Of a stretch of 11,622 nucleotides of DNA, positions 1 to 5,881 are shown in pieces. Made by a program: the position numbers and the translations under genes. Position 1 is the first letter of the stretch. Each line of letters starts with the position of its first letter. Origin of the DNA: Thermoplasmata archaeon (lineage in GTDB: Archaea > Thermoplasmatota > JAKEGO01); contig JAKEGO010000185.1 of assembly GCA_022615805.1 (NCBI GenBank), forward strand, positions 1-11,622, in the 5' to 3' direction. The notes beneath the pieces were generated by a model that did not search any database, was not told the origin of the DNA, and worked only from the letters and a program-made list of their open reading frames with translations.

Positions 1-306
1 TCGGTGCCCGAGGATGTCATCGTGGAGCGCCTCGGAGGGCGGCGCGTGTGCCCCGACTGCGGCGCGGTCTTCAACGTGCGCAACAATCCCCCGAGGACCG
101 AGGGGACATGCGACGGGTGCGGGGCGGGCCTGATCGTACGCGATGACGACAGGCCGGAGACCATCAGGAACCGGTTCGCGACCTACAGGAAGAAGACGGC
201 GCCGCTCATCGAGTTCTACTCCATCGCCGGGCTCGTCCGCGAGGTCGACAGCAGCGGTTCCGTGGACGAGACGAACGCCAACGCGCGCAGGGCTCTCGGG
301 CTCTGA
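1..306 (+). CDS. adk: Adenylate kinase, zinc-lid type, C-terminal part (cut by window edge)
   Basis: Cytosolic enzyme interconverting ATP + AMP and 2 ADP. The frame is open from base 1, so the gene starts outside the window; about 101 residues are visible, the C-terminal half of a ~215-residue family. Counting from the first codon, the VPEDVIVERLGGRR stretch (residues 2-15) leads into the LID, where C17-x2-C20 and C37-x2-C40 form a four-cysteine zinc site. The DDRPETIRNR segment (48-57) carries the conserved arginines of the long adenylate kinases, followed by the TAPLIEFY helix. This is the bacterial-type Adk found also in some euryarchaea, not the short archaeal AdkA. It stops at TGA 304-306, and about 90 bases separate it from psd, which has its own TATA box. 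The family call is very firm. Confidence 0.95.
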   Translation, partial: SVPEDVIVERLGGRRVCPDCGAVFNVRNNPPRTEGTCDGCGAGLIVRDDDRPETIRNRFATYRKKTAPLIEFYSIAGLVREVDSSGSVDETNANARRALGL

Positions 307-363
307 CGCTGGACCGACGTGCCACCTCCGGCAGCGCCTGGCCCGCTATCCCGCTCAACCGTA

Positions 364-376
364 ATTTAGAAATATC
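364..376 (+). promoter_or_regulatory. TATA box of psd, probably giving a leaderless transcript
   Basis: The AT-rich patch AATTTAGAAATAT stands out in otherwise GC-rich DNA. Its centre lies about 26 bases upstream of the ATG at 396, the usual archaeal TATA-to-start distance, so transcription should begin at or next to that ATG. No Shine-Dalgarno-like sequence precedes the ATG, which agrees with leaderless initiation. The start site itself is inferred, not seen. Confidence 0.6.
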
Positions 377-395
377 ATCCGGCGCCTTGAGTGAC

Positions 396-1112
396 ATGGC
401 AATCATCAGGGGCGGGTTCCGCCTCGCGGGGCCGCCGTTGGCGCTCGGGGCGTTCGCGGGTGCTCTCGCCGCCATCGAGATCCTCGCACTCACCCCGGCC
501 TTGAGCGGGTACGCCGGTATCCCGGCGCCCGCCCATTTGCTCGCCCTATCGATGGCCCTCGTCGCCCTCGGCTCGTTCCTCCTCTTCACCTTCAGGGACC
601 CTCGAAGGACGATCGGCAAAGGGATCGTGTCCCCGGCCGACGGCATCGTACGCTCGATCCGGTTCTGGGAGGGCGGGGTGCACATCAGCATCTTCCTCGG
701 AGTCCACAACGTGCACGTCGTGAGGGCTCCCATCTACGGCTCCGTGAAGGACGTCACGAGGCATCGCGGCGGCCACTGGCCCGCGTTCTCCGGCAGGAGC
801 ACCGGGAACGAACGCGTTGCCGTTGTCATGAACACTCCGTCCGGCCCCGTGACCCTGACGATGATTGCGGGAGCATTCGCCCGGCGCATCATCCCGTACG
901 TCAACGTCGGGGATGTGCTCAAGAAGGGCCAGAAGGTGGGGTTCATCAGGTTCGGCTCCAGGGTGGACCTCGTGCTCCCAGCGTCCTTCCAGCCGAACGT
1001 TGTCCAGGGCACGCGTGTCCGCGGCGCCCTCAGCACCATCGCGGTCGAGTCCAGGATGCCCGGCAGCAAGAGCAATTACGGGGACGCGTGGGTGATGTCC
1101 AGGCAGGGGTAG
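396..1112 (+). CDS. psd: Phosphatidylserine (archaetidylserine) decarboxylase proenzyme
   Basis: Pyruvoyl-dependent membrane enzyme that decarboxylates (archaeti/phosphati)dylserine to the ethanolamine lipid. With the ATG at 396 it has 238 residues, typical of the short archaeal/bacterial Psd. Two hydrophobic segments (about 8-32 and 43-64) precede FRDPRR (66-71), SPADG (79-83) and HISIFLGVHNVHVV (96-109), all family hallmarks. The self-cleavage site is G187-S188 in RFGSRVDLVLP; S188 should become the pyruvoyl group of the small subunit. A TTG at 387 would add three residues, but the TATA box at 364-376 points to a start at 396. pssA begins one base after the stop, so the two consecutive steps, serine transfer and decarboxylation, are co-transcribed. 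Archaeal substrate (ether lipid) is inferred from the host. Confidence 0.93.
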   Translation: MAIIRGGFRLAGPPLALGAFAGALAAIEILALTPALSGYAGIPAPAHLLALSMALVALGSFLLFTFRDPRRTIGKGIVSPADGIVRSIRFWEGGVHISIFLGVHNVHVVRAPIYGSVKDVTRHRGGHWPAFSGRSTGNERVAVVMNTPSGPVTLTMIAGAFARRIIPYVNVGDVLKKGQKVGFIRFGSRVDLVLPASFQPNVVQGTRVRGALSTIAVESRMPGSKSNYGDAWVMSRQG

Positions 1113-1113
1113 C

Positions 1114-1833
1114 ATGGTGCTGGTGCGTGACGAGATCCCCAACGTCGCGACGGCCGCCAACGGCGTCGTCGGCATCCTCGCCGTGATGTACTCCATCGAC
1201 CACGCCTTCGTCACGGCATCGCTCCTCATCCTCCTCGCCATCGTCCTCGACGGCATCGATGGCGCCCTGGCGCGGATGATGTCCGTCGAATCGGCGGTGG
1301 GCAGGGACATGGACTCGGTCGCCGACATGCTCTCGTTCTGCATAGCCCCAGCGGTGCTCATCTACTCATGGCACTACGACACGTCCGCTGGTGCCAGCCT
1401 GGGCGTGTTCCAGGACCAATCCCCGGAGAGGGCCGTGAACCTCATGGCCGTCGTGGCCTCGGGATCGGGCATGCTCCTCGGGATGTACCGCCTCAACCGC
1501 TACCGCATCGCCGACTACGACCTCGGCCACTTCCGCGGGCTGCCCACCCCCGCGTACGCGTTCTTCGTGGTGGTCGCCATGTACACGATGCCCGGCGTCG
1601 AGGCCATGGCGGCGGCGATGGTGGTCGGCCTCCTGATGGTCGCCCCCATCAGGTACCCGAAGCTCCGCGGGTGGCTCGCCGTGCCCGCTTTGGTCGGGCT
1701 GGCACTGGCCGCGGCAGCCCTCGCTTCTCCCGACCTGAGGGTCGTTCTGATGGTCCCCGCGCTCACGCTGATTGCGATCTACATCGCTGGGCCGGCACCG
1801 ATCTCCCGTTTCGAGGACGGGACGTGGAGCTGA
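1114..1833 (+). CDS. pssA: CDP-alcohol phosphatidyltransferase, archaetidylserine synthase
   Basis: Integral membrane enzyme that moves a CDP-linked lipid (CDP-archaeol in archaea) onto L-serine. The CDP-alcohol phosphotransferase motif is complete: D46-x2-D49-G50-x2-A53-R54-x8-G63-x3-D67-x3-D71, with the last two aspartates in MDSVADML. Several hydrophobic segments follow through to about residue 225, as expected for the six-helix fold, and 239 residues is a normal length. The start is ATG, one base after the psd stop, with an AGGGGT stretch upstream. Serine as acceptor, rather than glycerol phosphate or inositol phosphate, is inferred mainly from the adjacent decarboxylase; the motif alone would not decide it. 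Confidence 0.9.
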   Translation: MVLVRDEIPNVATAANGVVGILAVMYSIDHAFVTASLLILLAIVLDGIDGALARMMSVESAVGRDMDSVADMLSFCIAPAVLIYSWHYDTSAGASLGVFQDQSPERAVNLMAVVASGSGMLLGMYRLNRYRIADYDLGHFRGLPTPAYAFFVVVAMYTMPGVEAMAAAMVVGLLMVAPIRYPKLRGWLAVPALVGLALAAAALASPDLRVVLMVPALTLIAIYIAGPAPISRFEDGTWS

Positions 1834-1862
1834 CCCGCGCCAATGCCCTCGGTGGAAGCTTC

Positions 1863-1876
1863 GCCCCGGAGGGGGC
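1863..1876. repeat. Short perfect hairpin between convergent genes
   Basis: GCCCC-GGAG-GGGGC is a 5-bp stem with a four-base loop, lying between the stops of pssA (+) and the COG2426-like gene (-). There is no T-rich tract on either strand, so it does not have the form of a usual archaeal terminator. It may merely hold the convergent 3' ends apart. Confidence 0.35.
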
Positions 1877-1888
1877 CTGCCCACGCGT

Positions 1889-2386
1889 TCATACGCCGAC
1901 GAAGTTGCCGAGCATCAGGCACAGCACCGTCACGATCACACCCGCCAACAGGACGCCGAGCGCGATCACCACGAACGACTTGCTGCGCTCGAGGTCGAAG
2001 AGGACCGCGATGAGCGACCCCGTCCATGCTCCCGTGAACGGCGCGGGCAAGGCGACGAAGAGCATCAGGGCGATCTCCTCGTAGGTGTGGACCCTCTGCC
2101 TGGACCTCCTTATGGTCCTGTCGAACAGGCGGTCGAAGATGCGGTCGAAGAGGGGCCACCGCCTCAGCCAAGCCTCAACGCGCCGGAAGAAGACGAGGAT
2201 CACCGGCACGGGGAGGAGGTTTCCCGGGATGGAGATGGCGAACGCCAGCCAAGGGTCCATGTCGAATATGAAGATCCCGACCGGGATCGAGATGCGGAGC
2301 TCCCCGAACGGGAGCATCGCCAGCAGGAAGACCACGACGGGAGCGGGGAGGAACGCAAGGGCGTCCATGAACCAGTCCAACGACAT
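1889..2386 (-). CDS. Small multi-pass membrane protein of COG2426 / Sm_multidrug_ex family
   Basis: 165 residues. Family-like blocks are LPFGELRISIPVGI (about 25-38) after the first hydrophobic segment, a second hydrophobic stretch (46-67), then a charged linker rich in Arg and Asp (68-103), and the conserved ALPAPFTGAWTGSLIA block (112-127) followed by a hydrophobic C-terminus. This resembles the small uncharacterised membrane family annotated as putative small multidrug export proteins; no transported substrate is known with confidence, so the name should not be read as function. Its ATG overlaps the stop of artA as TGATG, so it is translationally coupled to the archaeosortase and probably made with it. 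Confidence 0.85.
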   Translation of the reverse strand: MSLDWFMDALAFLPAPVVVFLLAMLPFGELRISIPVGIFIFDMDPWLAFAISIPGNLLPVPVILVFFRRVEAWLRRWPLFDRIFDRLFDRTIRRSRQRVHTYEEIALMLFVALPAPFTGAWTGSLIAVLFDLERSKSFVVIALGVLLAGVIVTVLCLMLGNFVGV

Positions 2387-3348
2387 CAGGTCCCCTCCTC
2401 GCCGTCCGCGACGGCCGAGCCGTCCCCGGGGGCATCACGCTCCTCGTCCACGGAGGGAACCCCTTCATCATGAGGGCCATGGGGGGATGCGATGCCCTCG
2501 CTCGCGCCCCCTCCCTTTTCCAGCATCCCGACGCCGCTCCCTCCCCGACCGTGCCCGCCGATGTCCTCACCGAGGGTCAGGACCCCTATGATGTCGTCGT
2601 AGAGCCCCGGCAATATCGTGAATATGTAGTACAGTATGACGATCAGCACGATGAGGCTGAAGAACTTGCCTATGCCGCTGTGGGCGAGGTCGAAGTCGAA
2701 GCCGTGGTCGGTGACGAGCACGATTATCCCGACGTTCCTGGCGATGTTGAGCAGGTGTATGGGCACGATCGATACCAGAAGCGCTTGCGCCTTCGCGTGC
2801 GGCGGGGCGTGCGTCGAGGCTATCGCCCCTCCGAATATTGCGAACGCCTGGATGGCCGTGCAGGCGAGTATTATCGACACCTTCGTGCCCTCGATCGGCA
2901 CGTAGACCTCGCTCCCCACGACGTGCACGCCGCCCGCTGTGGCGGAGTATCCGAGCAGCGTGAGCGACCACGCCGTCTGGACCGCAACGAATTGGACGAT
3001 GCCGCCCGCCATCGCGGTCGACCACTCGAAGGGATAGTAGATGACGCTGGATATGACGGCCATCCCAGCCATGAACCTGAGTGGGCGGCTCTCCACGTCG
3101 AGCGCCCAGGCGTTGAACGCGTGGAACGAGAGGTAGAGCGAGAACGCCGCTGCCATGCCCGTGAAGAACGCGTTGCTGACATTGTCCGTCGCGATCAGCT
3201 CGACGAAGACCGTCTGGACGCCCCAGAAGCACGCCATGACGGCCCAGCCCGCCGACTGGAGCAGGTACCCGATGCGTCCCGACAGGCGGCCAGCGGCTAA
3301 AAGGGCGAGGCTGGCCGAAAGGATGCCGACGACCACGGGGGCTACCAT
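2386..3348 (-). CDS. artA: Archaeosortase, ArtA-like, with hydrophilic C-terminal tail
   Basis: Membrane transpeptidase-like enzyme that processes surface proteins carrying a C-terminal sorting signal (PGF-CTERM type for ArtA). Hydrophobic segments cover residues 1 to about 245. The exosortase/archaeosortase catalytic set is visible: C163 in ACTAIQAFAIF, R204 in NIARN, H223 in LAHSGIGKFF, each at the end of or just before a membrane segment. The ACTxIQ block is close to ArtA; another archaeosortase class is possible. Residues 262-320 form a tail rich in Gly, Glu, Asp and Ser, not expected from the fold core. ATG at 3348 lacks a ribosome binding site but lies about 27 bases from a TATA box, so it looks leaderless. 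No PGF-CTERM substrate gene is in the window. The lipid genes psd-pssA lie on the opposite strand just beyond the COG2426-like gene. Confidence 0.88.
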   Translation of the reverse strand: MVAPVVVGILSASLALLAAGRLSGRIGYLLQSAGWAVMACFWGVQTVFVELIATDNVSNAFFTGMAAAFSLYLSFHAFNAWALDVESRPLRFMAGMAVISSVIYYPFEWSTAMAGGIVQFVAVQTAWSLTLLGYSATAGGVHVVGSEVYVPIEGTKVSIILACTAIQAFAIFGGAIASTHAPPHAKAQALLVSIVPIHLLNIARNVGIIVLVTDHGFDFDLAHSGIGKFFSLIVLIVILYYIFTILPGLYDDIIGVLTLGEDIGGHGRGGSGVGMLEKGGGASEGIASPHGPHDEGVPSVDEERDAPGDGSAVADGEEGT

Positions 3349-3370
3349 CTACTGGTCCAGAACATGGCCT

Positions 3371-3380
3371 CGTATAAACC
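3371..3380 (-). promoter_or_regulatory. TATA box of artA
   Basis: On the minus strand the sequence reads GGTTTATACG, preceded by the purine-rich GCAAAG, a good BRE-like element. The TTTATA core is centred about 27 bases before the artA ATG (3348-3346), which predicts a start of transcription on or within a couple of bases of the ATG. Confidence 0.6.
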
Positions 3381-3470
3381 CTTTGCCGTCCTGCTCGCAC
3401 CGTCTGGCCCTCGGAGTCGCCTCGGATGAGGGCAGGGCTCGGCACAGGCCGGGGGTGTGTCCGATCCGGT

Positions 3471-3911
3471 TCAGACGTCAGGCCCCTTCCGCCGGCTCAT
3501 GTAGATACATTCAGGGGCCCGTTCGTATCCGAGCGATCCGAACGTGGCGATGGACGCGGCGTTCCACTCCCAGACGTGGACGGCGGTGATGTCGATGCCA
3601 GCCGCGTCGAGCCGGCGCTCTGCCTCGCGTACCAGCATCGTCCCGATGCCCCGCCGGCGGCGGTCCTGGTCGACCACGAGGCGATTGATCCACCCGCGCC
3701 TGCCGTCATGGGTAGCGAAGACGGTGCCGACGATCCTCCCCCCATCTTCGGCGACGAGGTAGATGGCCGTGCCGAGCCCGAGCTGTCGTTCCACCGCCTC
3801 GCGGGCGTCGCGTCCCTTCGGCTTCCTCTCGGCGTCGCATCGCTCCCACAGCGACATGACCTCGTCGTAGTCGTCCATCGTGAAACCGCGGACCTCGATC
3901 CCGTCGTCCAT
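3471..3911 (-). CDS. GNAT-family N-acetyltransferase
   Basis: 146 residues, a single GNAT domain using acetyl-CoA to acetylate an amine; the substrate cannot be told. Residues 5-25 match the N-terminal strand and helix; YLVAEDGGRIVGTVF (51-65) is the central hairpin; LVVDQDRRRRGIG (78-90) holds the R-x2-G-x-G pyrophosphate-binding loop of motif A; N117-x7-F-x2-L-GY (to 129) is motif B. ATG at 3911 is preceded by GGTG about eight bases upstream. It does not show clear marks of RimI or another named acetyltransferase. It stands as its own unit: artA lies 122 bases downstream with its own promoter and trmO ends 42 bases upstream. Confidence 0.88.
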   Translation of the reverse strand: MDDGIEVRGFTMDDYDEVMSLWERCDAERKPKGRDAREAVERQLGLGTAIYLVAEDGGRIVGTVFATHDGRRGWINRLVVDQDRRRRGIGTMLVREAERRLDAAGIDITAVHVWEWNAASIATFGSLGYERAPECIYMSRRKGPDV

Positions 3912-3946
3912 CCGTACACACCATCCCCAGTATCCAGTGGGGCGCT

Positions 3947-3956
3947 CAAATAGTTA
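3947..3956 (-). promoter_or_regulatory. Probable TATA box of the GNAT gene
   Basis: The minus strand reads TAACTATTTG, an AT-rich patch in GC-rich surroundings that overlaps the stop codon of trmO (TAA). The centre lies about 40 bases from the GNAT ATG, giving a predicted leader of roughly 14 bases that would include the GGTG ribosome binding site. The location is inferred from composition and spacing. Confidence 0.45.
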
Positions 3957-4463
3957 CCCGCATCCGGGACCGTTCCTCCGCTCCTTGAAGCGGCCGTCGG
4001 CGACCTTCGTCCGGAACCCCTCGTCGATGCCCTCGAGCCACCCTATCCTCTCCGCCTGGACCGCGTCAGTCCTGGGTATGTAGGGCTTGATGTCCAGGAG
4101 AGGGGTCCCGTCCAGTATGTCCATCCCTTCGATCTCGAGCCTACGGCCATCCACTCCCAGCAGGCGGACGACGGATATCCCGATCCCGTTGGGCCTGCTG
4201 GGCGACCGCGTCGCGAACACGCCGCGTGGCGTGTCGTCCAAGAAGGTCCTCGTTCGAAGTCGGTAACGCCCGGACCGGTGGAAGTGGTAGACCAGGATCA
4301 CGTGCGAGAAGCCGTCGAGGTCCCTGAGCCCTCCCTCGAACTCGGGCAGCACCTCGACGGTCCCCCTCGCCCCGTCCTCGCGCCGGGGCTGGATCGGGAC
4401 GCCCTCAACATCCGTATACGGGGTTCGCACGATGCCGATGGGCCTGAACGTCACCTCGTCCAT
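3954..4463 (-). CDS. trmO: tRNA N6-threonylcarbamoyladenosine N6-methyltransferase TrmO
   Basis: SAM-dependent enzyme that methylates t6A37 in certain threonine tRNAs (m6t6A). With the chosen start it has 169 residues, the short archaeal form. Visible blocks are FRPIGIVRTPY (6-16), GFSHVILVYHFH (51-62), GVFATRSPSRPNGIG (81-95) and GTPLLDIKPYIP (119-130), which together define the TsaA/TrmO (old name YaeB/VirR) beta-barrel family. The frame is open further upstream to an ATG at 4502, but a GGAGG at 4471-4475 sits seven bases before the ATG at 4463, and conservation starts just after it, so I take 4463. The gene diverges from trpB2 across about 120 bases. Confidence 0.93.
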   Translation of the reverse strand: MDEVTFRPIGIVRTPYTDVEGVPIQPRREDGARGTVEVLPEFEGGLRDLDGFSHVILVYHFHRSGRYRLRTRTFLDDTPRGVFATRSPSRPNGIGISVVRLLGVDGRRLEIEGMDILDGTPLLDIKPYIPRTDAVQAERIGWLEGIDEGFRTKVADGRFKERRNGPGCG

Positions 4464-4470
4464 TCGCATC

Positions 4471-4478
4471 CCTCCTTC
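4471..4478 (-). promoter_or_regulatory. Ribosome binding site that fixes the trmO start
   Basis: On the minus strand GAAGGAGG precedes the ATG at 4463 by seven bases. The same GGAGG is too close to the ATG at 4469, and the earlier ATG at 4502 has its AGGAGG immediately adjacent, with no spacing, so both are less likely starts. Confidence 0.65.
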
Positions 4479-4540
4479 GGATATGATGTACCCGAAGGAC
4501 ATCCTCCTTTAAGCTGGATACGCACCTTCCATGGCCCGGG

Positions 4541-4558
4541 ATAAATGGTTAAATATAC
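4541..4558. promoter_or_regulatory. AT-rich TATA region serving trpB2 and possibly divergent trmO
   Basis: ATAAATGGTTAAATATAC is the only strongly AT-rich run in the divergent spacer. On the plus strand either TTAAATATA (4549-4557) or ATAAAT (4541-4546) could be the trpB2 TATA box; the first predicts a start around 4579, the second around 4570, which would keep the GGTGA ribosome binding site at 4577-4581 in the message. On the minus strand TATATTTAAC could start trmO with a leader of about 60 bases. A second minus-strand candidate for trmO is CTTAAAG near 4508-4514. Confidence 0.55.
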
Positions 4559-4559
4559 C

Positions 4560-4575
4560 CCGGGCGATAACCCGG
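4560..4575. repeat. Inverted repeat between TATA and trpB2 start
   Basis: CCGGG-cgataa-CCCGG is a 5-bp dyad directly downstream of the TATA region and over the predicted transcription start. The related string CCCGGGATAA occurs at 4535-4544, on the other side of the TATA region. Placement suits a repressor-binding site, but the arms are short and GC-rich in a GC-rich genome, so chance is possible. Confidence 0.4.
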
Positions 4576-4585
4576 CGGTGAAGTC

Positions 4586-5875
4586 ATGAAGAACCAGTTC
4601 AACCTATCGGTCGACGACATCCCGAAGAAGTGGTACAACATACTGCCAGACCTCCCCGAGCCGATCCCGAAGCCGAAGGACCCGCCCACGGGCCCGTCCC
4701 GGGTGGAGAACCTCCCCAACCTGCTGCTCAAGGAGTGCCTCCGCCAGGAGTTCTCCGACGAGCGGTGGATCGCCATCCCCGAGGGCGTCCGGGAGCTCTA
4801 CGCCAAGGCAGGGCGGCCGCGCCCCCTCTTCCGGGCAACCCGCCTCGAGGAGTTCCTGGGCACGCCCGCGAGGATGTACTACAAGTCCGAGTTCTACAGC
4901 CCGACCGGGAGCCACAAGGTCAACACCGCCCTCGCGCAGGCCTACTTCGCCGTGAAGGAGGGGTACGACCACCTGAGCACCGAGACCGGCGCGGGCCAGT
5001 GGGGCACGGCCCTCTCCTACGCCTGCTCCATCGCCGGCATCAAGGCCACGGTCTTCTGGGTCCGCGCGGTGCACTCATGGAAGAAGGACCGCCTCGCGTT
5101 CATGCAGATGCTCGGCTCCGACGTGTACGCGTCGCCGTCGGACCAGACCGCCTGCGGCCGGGAACTCCTCAAGGAGGACCCGGAACACCCCGGCTCCCTC
5201 GGCATCGCCGTCTCGGAGGGCCTCGAGATGGCGAACGAGAACGACAACGTGAAGTACAGCCTCGGCTCCGTGCTGAACCACGTCCTCCTCCACCAGACCG
5301 TCATCGGCCTCGAGACGATGGCGCAATTGAAGGCTGCGGAGGTCGAGCCCGACGTCATGTGCTCGTGCCTCGGCGGCGGCAGCAACTTCGGCGGGTTCGC
5401 GCTCCCCTTCCTCGGCCAGGTGGCCCGCGGCAAGGCGGACATCAAGTTCATCGCCGCGCAGTCCGAGGTGGCGCCGAACCTCCAGGGTGAATACAGGTAC
5501 GACCACGCGGACCACGCCGAGCTCACGCCGATGCTCAAGATGTACACCCTCGGCCATCACGCGTCGATGGACCCCATCCGCGGCGACGGTCTGAGGTACC
5601 ACGCCGCAGCGCCGGTGCTCAGCGTGCTCAGGAAGCACGGGCTCATCGACACCGTCGCGTACCCGAAGGACGAGCGCCACGTCTTCGAGCGCGCCCGCGT
5701 GTTCGTCCAGAACGAGGGTTTCCTCCCGGCGCCGGAGTCGGCCTACAGCGTCGCGTGCGCGATCGACGAGGCCCTGCGCTGCAAACGGACCGGAGAGGAC
5801 AGGACGATAGTGTTCAACATCTCCGGTCACGGTTTCATGGACATGGTGGGCTACCAGGCAGTGCTCGGCATGTGA
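4586..5875 (+). CDS. trpB: Tryptophan synthase beta chain, TrpB2 type
   Basis: PLP enzyme joining indole and L-serine into tryptophan. 429 residues, the length of the TrpB2 (TrpB-like) group, longer at the N-terminus than TrpB1. PLP lysine is K111 in GSHKVN; the catalytic glutamate is E133 in ETGAGQWG; the phosphate loop is GGGSN (263-267); SGHG (413-416) near the end is typical of TrpB2. The N-terminal block KKWYNILPDLPEPIPKPKDP (14-33) is also TrpB2-like. There is no trpA or other trp gene in the window, as is common for TrpB2, which does not need tight pairing with TrpA and may act as an indole salvage enzyme or serine deaminase. ATG at 4586 follows GGTGA by four bases. The glycosyltransferase gene begins six bases after the stop. 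Confidence 0.96.
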   Translation: MKNQFNLSVDDIPKKWYNILPDLPEPIPKPKDPPTGPSRVENLPNLLLKECLRQEFSDERWIAIPEGVRELYAKAGRPRPLFRATRLEEFLGTPARMYYKSEFYSPTGSHKVNTALAQAYFAVKEGYDHLSTETGAGQWGTALSYACSIAGIKATVFWVRAVHSWKKDRLAFMQMLGSDVYASPSDQTACGRELLKEDPEHPGSLGIAVSEGLEMANENDNVKYSLGSVLNHVLLHQTVIGLETMAQLKAAEVEPDVMCSCLGGGSNFGGFALPFLGQVARGKADIKFIAAQSEVAPNLQGEYRYDHADHAELTPMLKMYTLGHHASMDPIRGDGLRYHAAAPVLSVLRKHGLIDTVAYPKDERHVFERARVFVQNEGFLPAPESAYSVACAIDEALRCKRTGEDRTIVFNISGHGFMDMVGYQAVLGM

Positions 5876-5881
5876 TGCGGC

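Noticed and set aside
546..1361. Long open frames opposite psd/pssA, and similar ones opposite trpB, the EndoQ-like gene and ugd
   Set aside because: They are Arg/Ala/Gly/Pro-rich shadow frames expected in GC-rich DNA; the opposite frames hold complete family motifs.
1863..1876. GCCCC/GGGGC hairpin as a transcription terminator of pssA or the COG2426-like gene
   Set aside because: Archaeal terminators are mainly T-rich tracts; none follows on either strand, so I list it only as a repeat.
2085..3300. Plus-strand open frames across artA and the COG2426-like gene
   Set aside because: The compositions are low-complexity and match no family, while the minus-strand frames have membrane segments and catalytic residues.
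4464..4502. Longer trmO from the ATG at 4502
   Set aside because: The ribosome binding site at that ATG has no spacing, the extra 13 residues are not part of the family, and a well-spaced GGAGG precedes the ATG at 4463.
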